NCBI GenBank assembly: GCA_934256595.1
Contig: CAKQOW010000047.1
Coordinates: forward strand, 1-18,731
Length of the DNA: 18,731 bases
From: an uncultured Clostridia bacterium
GTDB lineage: Bacteria > Bacillota > Clostridia > Peptostreptococcales > Anaerovoracaceae
Reading direction: 5' to 3'
In this document: positions 13,621-18,731 of the stretch, in pieces
Position numbering within the stretch: position 1 is the first letter of the stretch
Layout of the letters: every line of letters starts with the position of its first letter
Notes under the pieces: generated by a model
Database searches by the model: none
Told to the model about the DNA's origin: nothing
What the model saw: only the letters and a program-made list of their open reading frames with translations
Made by a program: the position numbers and the translations under genes

Positions 13621-14628
13621 TTACAGTTGTTTTTTTGCTTTTTTCTTTTCCATAGCCTTTCGTTCTTTTTCTTCTACGAAATCTATCTTGTCCTGTCGTC
13701 TTGCCTGCATTTTTTCTACGTTTTCCTTGCGGACTTTTTCGACATCAGGAATAAGCTCTATAAATATGCTGTCATATTTCTCGCTTAATATTTCTGTGAT
13801 TTCAGCATTGGCTTTTTTGAGGTCAGACACTTTGATGGTGTCCGTATCCATTACAATATATATATCAACCCAGTATTTACGTCCGGTTTTGATTACGTCA
13901 AAGAAATTGATATAGTATCCGTATTTTGAAAGCACCTGAGTTGCATCTTTACTGATCTCATCTCTGATTTCCTTTTGAGGTGCAAACAGAACCAGTCCCT
14001 TTAATGACTCTATAATCATTTCAAGAGGCTCTTTAATCAGAATTATTGCAAGAGCTATTGCAATGACAGGGTCTGCATACGGTGCCACAGAGGCAAACGG
14101 TGTCAGTTTGATAAGCAGACTGATAAGGAACGCTATGCCCACGCCAAAAGTTGAATATGAGTCAAGCTTCCATATGTAAAGCTCCGCTTTGATTGACGGC
14201 GACGAGTATTTTTTGTTGATGCTTCTAAGTGTTAAATACATTATAATGCAGCCAAGGGATATTGCCAGTTCAAAAATTGCAATAAAGGTTGCATTTACGT
14301 GGTTACCGCCCTCCATAATAACCTGCACGTTTTCGACAATCATAATTATGTCGATGACAAGCAGCAGCATATATTTGATTATAACAAACAGTGATTCAAT
14401 CTGAGAAAACCCATACGGACGTTTTTCTGTTACGGGTTTGTAAAGTAAAGGTACAAGAACCATAAACGGTCCTATCATAATCAGATCGGCAATATCAAAT
14501 ACACAGTCCGCCAGAATGGCGTGCGAGCCGGTTATGTAAGCAGCAACGATTTCAGATATCAGGAAGATTAAACTTCCCACAAAAGATATGTTTAGAATTC
14601 TTTTTTCCAATTTTAAATTGGTTTCCAC
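13621..14628 (-). CDS. Cation diffusion facilitator (CDF) family transporter, atypical metal site
   Basis: This 335-residue protein has six membrane segments (within about 13-205), then a cytoplasmic ferredoxin-like dimerisation domain (about 210-295) and a highly charged Lys/Glu tail (296-335). CDF proteins export divalent metals such as Zn, Mn, Fe or Co by proton exchange. D41 and D45 (ADCVFDIAD) match the TM2 pair of the transport site, and RPYGFSQIESL (70-80) matches the family loop. In TM5, D156 is present but the usual His or Asp four residues earlier is Ile (I152), so specificity is uncertain. The GTG start at 14628 is preceded by AGAGGAG. It converges on TraX, and the intron ends exactly at its stop codon. 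Confidence 0.87.
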   Translation of the reverse strand: METNLKLEKRILNISFVGSLIFLISEIVAAYITGSHAILADCVFDIADLIMIGPFMVLVPLLYKPVTEKRPYGFSQIESLFVIIKYMLLLVIDIIMIVENVQVIMEGGNHVNATFIAIFELAISLGCIIMYLTLRSINKKYSSPSIKAELYIWKLDSYSTFGVGIAFLISLLIKLTPFASVAPYADPVIAIALAIILIKEPLEMIIESLKGLVLFAPQKEIRDEISKDATQVLSKYGYYINFFDVIKTGRKYWVDIYIVMDTDTIKVSDLKKANAEITEILSEKYDSIFIELIPDVEKVRKENVEKMQARRQDKIDFVEEKERKAMEKKKAKKQL

Positions 14629-14640
14629 GATTTCACTCCT

Positions 14641-14670
14641 CTCTGATAATATAATAGCATATTTTCAGAG
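14641..14670 (-). promoter_or_regulatory. Hairpin/palindrome beside the CDF ribosome binding site
   Basis: CTCTGATAATAT (14641-14652) and ATATTTTCAGAG (14659-14670) pair over 12 positions with one T-T mismatch around a 6-base loop. In the CDF transcript this lies directly 5' of the AGGAG element (complement of 14634-14640). It could be an operator or a leader hairpin. A TATTAT-like -10 lies inside it, but no good -35 was found. Confidence 0.4.
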
Positions 14671-14913
14671 GACTTGCTTGCTGTATAAGGCTTAATTGTA
14701 TAGAAAATTTAGATGATATTAAGCAAAAACAGCAAAGAAAGCAGCAAATTAGTACAACAAAGATTATGCGTGCGATTTCTCATTTTGCATATATTATCAT
14801 TATATAATCATTTCAGAGTTTACATAAAATCATCACATAAGTATGTTACATTATAAGTGCGATAGGGGTATTAGATATATCGCATTCCTTCTTAAATAAA
14901 ATATATAATAAGT

Positions 14914-14948
14914 CAGAAAACTCCTTGGGATGCCAGGGAGTTTTTCTG
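14914..14948. terminator. Bidirectional terminator downstream of the methyltransferase gene
   Basis: CAGAAAACTCCTTGG (14914-14928) pairs with CCAGGGAGTTTTTCTG (14933-14948), with loop GATG, one G-U pair and one bulged T. T-runs occur on both strands. It lies 7 bases beyond the stop of the leftward methyltransferase. On the plus strand there is no gene upstream within 290 bases. Confidence 0.8.
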
Positions 14949-14954
14949 CGGGCG

Positions 14955-15755
14955 CTATTTTTCCCACGCTATGTATGCCCAGCGTACAGGCCAGCTTTCA
15001 TCATAGGTATACAGTCCTGCCTCTGTTTTTACAAGGTGGGTTTTGAGGTATTCCCGAAGGCGCATATCCTCCGAAGCCGTTAGAGCGTCGGGAAAGAACT
15101 TTATCATCTTTGAATAAGCGTGTTCAAGGCTGTCGAAATAGTCTGTTCTGCCTGAGTGTATATATCTCAGTTCAGGCATTATGCCGCGCTCAAACAGGAT
15201 GTTGATAAGATACATATAGTCAGGTTTTGGAAATCTGTTATACCCTATATATTCTGCGATATTGGCATTGAAATGAGGGGACTCTGTTGTTGGCTCCACT
15301 ATGCAGACCTTGCGCCTTGCCTTTGACTGGAGCTTGTCTACGGCAGCCTCCAGATCTGAAACAATCATCGACCTTGAGGCTATGGCCACATCGCAGACAG
15401 GTATATCATAGCAGCTCCAGTCCTCGTTCCAGTCAAGCTGCATTGTGGTTATATAATCTGACAGGTCTCTCTCTGCAATCTGCTGATTTAAAAGCTCCAG
15501 CATGCCCTTTGAAAAATCTGCCGCAAATATTCTGTGACCTGCCTCTGCAAGTGGAAGCGCCAGAGTACCCGAAGCGCAGCCCATATCAAATACGGTTTCG
15601 CCGACCTTTATGTCTGCAAGGGCCAGAAAATCAGCCTCATAAGTGCTTTTGCCGGGGTGCTTGCGATATCTGGGAGCCATGTTGTCCCAGTATTCAGAGC
15701 TGTGTCTTTCTTTTGTGATGTTTTTTTCTTCGTGCCATAATCTGTTCCAGTCCAT
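14955..15755 (-). CDS. Class I SAM-dependent methyltransferase
   Basis: This 266-residue soluble protein has a Rossmann-type methyltransferase core. The SAM-binding motif I is VFDMGCASGTLALPLA (55-70), the acidic ribose contact is D80 in IFAADFS, and a motif-IV-like segment is DVAIASRSMI. The N-terminal 35 residues (WNRLWHEEKN ... YWDNMAPRYRK) are typical of a family common in anaerobes. The substrate is unknown. It could act on a small molecule or metal centre; nothing nearby decides this. The only ribosome site before the ATG is a weak GGCGG. It is divergent from plsC, with a shared palindromic control region, and ends at a strong hairpin. Confidence 0.85.
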   Translation of the reverse strand: MDWNRLWHEEKNITKERHSSEYWDNMAPRYRKHPGKSTYEADFLALADIKVGETVFDMGCASGTLALPLAEAGHRIFAADFSKGMLELLNQQIAERDLSDYITTMQLDWNEDWSCYDIPVCDVAIASRSMIVSDLEAAVDKLQSKARRKVCIVEPTTESPHFNANIAEYIGYNRFPKPDYMYLINILFERGIMPELRYIHSGRTDYFDSLEHAYSKMIKFFPDALTASEDMRLREYLKTHLVKTEAGLYTYDESWPVRWAYIAWEK

Positions 15756-15788
15756 AATTATAACCGCCTTTTCTCAATATTAATTATA

Positions 15789-15818
15789 TTGTATAATATT
15801 ATACACATATGATACAAT
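15789..15818 (+). promoter_or_regulatory. plsC promoter overlapped by a perfect 16-bp palindrome
   Basis: TTGTAT (15789-15794), an 18-base spacer and TACAAT (15813-15818) form a plausible sigma-A promoter 35 bases before plsC. TGTATAATATTATACA (15790-15805) is a perfect palindrome that covers the -35 element and part of the spacer, and it also contains a TATAAT readable leftward toward the methyltransferase gene. Confidence 0.55.
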
Positions 15819-15853
15819 AGTTTTGTTAAATACCATCCAAAAAGGAGAGCCAT

Positions 15854-16573
15854 ATGAAGATATTTGCAAACATACCGCAGGGTATTAAAATATTAAATGC
15901 ACTTAAGATTTTCAAGAAACCAAGGAAACTCATATATGAGGCAAGGGCCAGAGAGGATTTTGAAACAGAGCGTAAATATATACTTGAATCGACCAGCACA
16001 TGGGGCAAGCTCCTGTGCAGTAAACTGGGCGTTGAGATTGAGGTGGAGGGGAGAGAGTTTCTTCCAAAGTCGGGCCCTGTAGTGTATGTGTCAAATCATC
16101 AGAGCTATGCAGACATTATAGTTCACTGCGCCGTACTTGATACTGTGCAGTTTGGGTTTATCGCCAAGCAGAACCTTGCGGACATTCCGCTGTATGGTCA
16201 GTGTATCAAGGATATACGAAGTGTTATGATGAACAGAGACGACCCGAGAGAGTCCCTCAAAGCCATTATGGAAGCGATAGACCTGATTAAAAAAGGTTTT
16301 TCAATCCTTATATTCCCTGAGGGAACCAGAAGCAAGGGACACGAAATGGCGCATTTTAAGAGAGGCAGCCTGAGACTTGCCACAAAGCCGGGAGTACCTG
16401 TAATCCCTATAACCATTGACGGCACCTACAGAATATATGAGGAGACGGGAGTAATCAGTCCCGCAAAGGTAAGATATATAATTCACCCGCCAATAGAAAC
16501 GGCAGGTATGGACAAAAAAGAAACCTCAGACCTTGCGGAGAGGACGGAGGAAATAGTAAGAAGCGGACTCTAA
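15854..16573 (+). CDS. plsC: 1-acyl-sn-glycerol-3-phosphate acyltransferase
   Basis: This 239-residue protein makes phosphatidic acid from lysophosphatidic acid and an acyl donor at the cytoplasmic membrane face. Acyltransferase blocks are NHQSYAD with the catalytic HX4D pair (H82, D87), the MNRDDPRESLKA glycerol-phosphate block (126-137), FPEGTRS (154-160), and VPVIPITIDGT (about 181-191). It has no clear N-terminal transmembrane helix, only moderately hydrophobic stretches. AAAAAGGAGAG lies just upstream of the ATG. It is monocistronic, bounded by its own promoter and a strong terminator. Confidence 0.93.
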   Translation: MKIFANIPQGIKILNALKIFKKPRKLIYEARAREDFETERKYILESTSTWGKLLCSKLGVEIEVEGREFLPKSGPVVYVSNHQSYADIIVHCAVLDTVQFGFIAKQNLADIPLYGQCIKDIRSVMMNRDDPRESLKAIMEAIDLIKKGFSILIFPEGTRSKGHEMAHFKRGSLRLATKPGVPVIPITIDGTYRIYEETGVISPAKVRYIIHPPIETAGMDKKETSDLAERTEEIVRSGL

Positions 16574-16584
16574 AACTGCATAAC

Positions 16585-16614
16585 AAAAATCCCTTACGAG
16601 CATAAGGGATTTTT
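16585..16614. terminator. Bidirectional terminator between plsC and the flavoprotein gene
   Basis: AAAAATCCCTTA (16585-16596) and TAAGGGATTTTT (16603-16614) form a perfect 12-bp stem with loop CGAGCA, followed by T on the plus strand and preceded by A-rich sequence that gives a T-run on the minus strand. The two flanking genes converge on it. Confidence 0.9.
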
Positions 16615-16625
16615 TAGTGCGGATA

Positions 16626-17093
16626 TCAGCAGCCGACTTTACCTGTAATATGATCTATTGTAATTTCAGCCATATAAATATCGTTAATTGACGAATTCAT
16701 ATATCTGACGCCGGCATCCTTGTAATCTTTAGAGTATTTGTTGATTATGTGCATATGAGTCTGCATCATTTCCTGGGGCTCGTCTATAAGTCTTACTGTG
16801 CCGAAAGCAATAACACTCAGATACAGAGTATTAAAATCCTCAGGGATTATATTATCCTGAGCAACCACAGTAAAAGAAACCCTGGGGTCTTTTTTGAGAA
16901 GGTCTATTTTAAAGCCCTCTCTGGCGCAGTGAAAATATATCTTGCCGTCAGCATAGGCATAGCTTACAGGGACTCCGTACGGATAGCCGTTATCTCCGTT
17001 AATGGACAGAATTCCCGATGTGCATTTTTCCATTATGTCAGCAACCTGATCCATATCAAGCTGCTGCTCCTTTAATCTCATCTCTCTGAACAT
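16626..17093 (-). CDS. Pyridoxamine 5'-phosphate oxidase-like (NimA-type) flavin-binding protein
   Basis: This 155-residue protein has the split-barrel flavin-binding fold of the Pyridox_ox_2/NimA group. It begins MFREMRLKEQQL and contains TSGILSINGDNGYPYGVPVSY (25-45), IYFHCAREGFKIDLL (52-66), VSFTVVAQDNIIPE, and SVIAFGTVRLID. Members bind FMN or heme. Some reduce nitroimidazoles, but most have unknown substrates, and this one should not be called a resistance gene on sequence alone. GGAGG stands 5 bases before the ATG, and a TATAAT (complement of 17141-17146) is about 48 bases upstream. It is divergent from a MocR-type regulator, which suggests control by it. Confidence 0.88.
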   Translation of the reverse strand: MFREMRLKEQQLDMDQVADIMEKCTSGILSINGDNGYPYGVPVSYAYADGKIYFHCAREGFKIDLLKKDPRVSFTVVAQDNIIPEDFNTLYLSVIAFGTVRLIDEPQEMMQTHMHIINKYSKDYKDAGVRYMNSSINDIYMAEITIDHITGKVGC

Positions 17094-17140
17094 AATGACC
17101 TCCTGTTAAAATTTCATTTATTTTTTATTTCTGTAATGTT

Positions 17141-17199
17141 ATTATATCATTATCTGGCTGGTCTAAAAGTGCCAGTTTGTGATTAAATTACAGTACCAG
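17141..17199. promoter_or_regulatory. Divergent control region with CTGGY/RCCAG elements
   Basis: TATAAT on the minus strand (17141-17146) is the likely -10 of the flavoprotein gene, with a poor TTTAGA -35 15 bases away. Elements CTGGC (17154-17158), CTGGT (17158-17162), GCCAG (17171-17175) and ACCAG (17195-17199) form inverted and overlapping pairs around TCTAAAAGTGCC. Such a cluster between a MocR gene and its divergent partner is the expected place for the regulator to bind. Confidence 0.45.
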
Positions 17200-17210
17200 A
17201 GAGGGCGAAT

Positions 17211-18623
17211 ATGATAATTATCGAACATAATACCGACAGGAAACTGTACTTTCAGATATACGAGTACTACAGAAATGAAATACTGAGCGGAGGCTTTGAA
17301 GAGGGGCGCCGTCTTCCCTCAACCAGAAGTCTGGCAGCAGAAGCGGGAGTCAGCAGGAATACGGTAGAGACTGCATATCAGCAGCTTGAGGCAGAAGGGT
17401 ACGCTACTGCAGTGTCAAGGAAAGGTTATGTGGTTAAAGCAGTAGAGCATATGCCTGCTGCAGAGAAAAGGATTTCTTTTTGCGCGTCAGACGATACCGC
17501 AGAGGAGGATATGATAAATATACCGGGTATCAGATACAATTTTCAGTACGGCAGGCTCAGCGCGGAGGTTTTTCCTGCAGAGACCTTCAAAAGAACTGTT
17601 AACAGAATAATGATGGATACAGATACGATTAAAATTACCGGCTACAGCAGCCGTACGGGAGAGCCTGAGCTTAAAGAGGAGATAGCAAGATATATATACG
17701 AATCAAGAAATGTATGCTGCGAGGCTGACAGAATTGTTGTATGTTCGGGAATATTTACGGCAATCAGCCTTATAAGTCAGATGTTTCACCGGAAGACAAA
17801 AGCTGTTGCAATTGAAGAACCCTGCTATGATACAGTAAGGCATATATTTGAAAACAACGGCTATATTATAGAGCCTGTGCCTGTTACAGCTGACGGCATT
17901 GATATGGGGGCTTTGCAGAAATGTACCGCAAAGGTGATATACATAACACCGTCACATCAGTTCCCGACAGGAAGGGTTATGTCGGCTGCAAACAGAATAA
18001 AGCTTCTGCAGTGGGCTCAAAAAACAGATGCGTACATAATCGAAGATGATTATGACAGTGAATACAGGTATGACATTAATCCTATTTCACCGCTTCAGTC
18101 TCTTGATGACTATGGCCGGGTAATATATCTTAATACCTTTTCAAAGGCGCTGGCACCGGCATTACGACTTGGATATATGGTTTTGCCTGCGCAGCTTAAG
18201 AAGATTTACGATACAAAATTCAGCCATTACAGCTGCAGTGTTCCGCTGATTACACAGCTTGCAGTAGCAGATTTTATGGCTTCGGGAAAATGGACAAGGC
18301 ATCTCAGAAAAGCTGTAAATATTAACCGAAAGAAGCACGATGTGCTTGCAAATGAAATCAATACACTGATGGGTGATAGTACGGAAATTATAGGTAACAA
18401 TGCAGGGCTGCACTTTATTTTAAGGGTTGATAACGGTATGGGCGAAGATGAGCTTATGGCTTCTGCAAGGAAACTGGGAGTAATGGTTTATCCTGTCTCA
18501 CAATATTACAAGAGTCCTCCGGAAAAAAGCAGCTGTGTGCTTATCGGCTTTGGCGGAATGTCGGTTGAAGATATACCCGCAGGTGTCAGACTGCTTAAAG
18601 AGGCGTGGTTTGAAAACAGATAG
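17211..18623 (+). CDS. MocR-type GntR/aminotransferase-fold PLP-dependent transcriptional regulator
   Basis: This 470-residue protein has an N-terminal GntR winged helix (about 8-76: LYFQIYEYYRNEILSGG, LPSTRSLAAEAGVSRNTVETAYQQLEAEGY) joined by a linker to a fold-type I aminotransferase domain (about 105-470). PLP-site signatures are TPSHQFPTG (246-254), IIEDDYDSEYRYD (276-288), and TFSKALAPALRLGY (309-322), with Lys312 the expected Schiff-base residue. MocR proteins sense PLP or amino compounds and usually regulate an adjacent divergent gene; here that is the flavoprotein, a distant relative of the PLP-forming oxidase. GAGAGGG lies just before the ATG. A GC-rich hairpin starts at the last base of the stop codon. 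Confidence 0.94.
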   Translation: MIIIEHNTDRKLYFQIYEYYRNEILSGGFEEGRRLPSTRSLAAEAGVSRNTVETAYQQLEAEGYATAVSRKGYVVKAVEHMPAAEKRISFCASDDTAEEDMINIPGIRYNFQYGRLSAEVFPAETFKRTVNRIMMDTDTIKITGYSSRTGEPELKEEIARYIYESRNVCCEADRIVVCSGIFTAISLISQMFHRKTKAVAIEEPCYDTVRHIFENNGYIIEPVPVTADGIDMGALQKCTAKVIYITPSHQFPTGRVMSAANRIKLLQWAQKTDAYIIEDDYDSEYRYDINPISPLQSLDDYGRVIYLNTFSKALAPALRLGYMVLPAQLKKIYDTKFSHYSCSVPLITQLAVADFMASGKWTRHLRKAVNINRKKHDVLANEINTLMGDSTEIIGNNAGLHFILRVDNGMGEDELMASARKLGVMVYPVSQYYKSPPEKSSCVLIGFGGMSVEDIPAGVRLLKEAWFENR

Positions 18624-18642
18624 TGCCGGCTTCTGCCGGCAC
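18623..18642. terminator. GC-rich terminator hairpin after the MocR gene
   Basis: GTGCCGGC (18623-18630) and GCCGGCAC (18635-18642) form a perfect 8-bp stem with loop TTCT. It begins on the G of the TAG stop codon. Only a weak T tract follows, but the gene to the right converges, so it may serve both directions. Confidence 0.65.
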
Positions 18643-18650
18643 GCTGTTTG

Positions 18651-18731
18651 CTATGATTTAAGTGTTTCTGCTTCCGAGGTTATATCCTCTGCTGCAACTG
18701 TGTGCTGCTGCAGCATAAACGGAGGCGCTCC
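18651..18731 (-). CDS. 3' end of an unidentified leftward gene (partial)
   Basis: Read leftward from the window edge, one frame stays open for 26 codons and ends with TAG at 18653-18651. The residues include PPFMLQQHTVAAEDITSEAE and a C-terminus ETLKS. The stop lies 8 bases from the MocR terminator hairpin, which fits a convergent gene end. The family is not recognised from this fragment. Confidence 0.5.
   Translation of the reverse strand, partial: GAPPFMLQQHTVAAEDITSEAETLKS

Larger units (their letters stand above)
14629..14954. other. Gene-free AT-rich intergenic region
   Basis: This is the only gene-free stretch over 300 bases outside the intron. It holds the CDF leader hairpin at its left end, a 7-bp inverted repeat TGCGATA/TATCGCA (14858-14864, 14878-14884), and a strong terminator at 14914-14948. 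The middle (about 14700-14815) is AT-rich with no open frame or repeat that I recognise. Confidence 0.6.

Noticed and set aside
15287..15718. 143-codon plus-strand frame opposite the methyltransferase
   Set aside because: It is a shadow of the methyltransferase gene, with low-complexity Pro/Ser/Leu composition and no ribosome site.
18700..18716. CTGCTGCAG-type repeats at the right edge
   Set aside because: They fall in the coding end of the partial leftward gene as Gln/Ala codons, not a separate repeat element.
1..18731. CRISPR array, tRNA, rRNA, toxin-antitoxin or phage defence module
   Set aside because: No direct-repeat array, cloverleaf, rRNA segment or small two-gene toxin pair was recognised on either strand.

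Overview
The window looks like chromosomal DNA from an endospore-forming (or spore-former-derived) anaerobe of the Clostridia. The reasons are the yabP-yabQ-divIC and rnmV-ksgA clusters, a class B sortase, a DUF2284 Cys-rich protein, a NimA-like flavin protein, low-to-moderate GC with heavy use of ATA (Ile) and AGA (Arg), and strong AGGAGG-type ribosome binding sites. It is mostly ordinary core genome with one clear mobile element, a group II intron. No CRISPR array, tRNA, rRNA or phage module was seen.

Layout, left to right. Position 1-29 holds the first codons of a leftward gene, possibly a TnpB-like transposase. Next come a DUF2284 metal-binding protein (TTG start) and a lone branched-chain-amino-acid-type binding lipoprotein with its own sigma-A-type promoter. 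A likely operon follows: NifU-like Fe-S protein, dipeptidase PepV, DapB and class B sortase. It ends at a bidirectional terminator shared with a leaderless subtilisin-family protease read leftward. That protease is divergent from a very compact rightward operon, yabP-yabQ-divIC-rnmV-ksgA-LtaS-like sulfatase, in which five consecutive junctions overlap or abut. It links spore formation, septum formation, 5S/16S rRNA maturation and envelope polymer synthesis.

The accessory part begins with a TraX-family membrane protein followed by its terminator. A complete class C (IIC) group II intron (11727-13620) sits directly downstream of that terminator hairpin. The intron has a GUGUG 5' end, domain V with a CGC triad, a domain VI branch-point A, and an intact reverse transcriptase/maturase without endonuclease domain. 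Its 3' end touches the stop codon of a convergent, atypical CDF metal transporter. The 326-base gap 14629-14954 holds a hairpin next to the CDF ribosome binding site, a second small hairpin and a strong terminator.

The right part has a leftward class I methyltransferase divergent from plsC, with a perfect 16-bp palindrome between them. A terminator is shared by plsC and a convergent NimA/PNPOx-like flavoprotein. That flavoprotein is divergent from a MocR-type PLP-dependent regulator, with clustered CTGGY/RCCAG elements between them. The last bases hold the 3' end of an unidentified leftward gene.

I did not find a convincing undescribed multi-gene system. The strongest second-look items are the intron insertion, the DapB with altered cofactor-loop and active-site residues, the LtaS-like protein with an extra C-terminal domain, the leaderless protease beside yabP, and the palindromes at 10810-10848 and 15790-15805.
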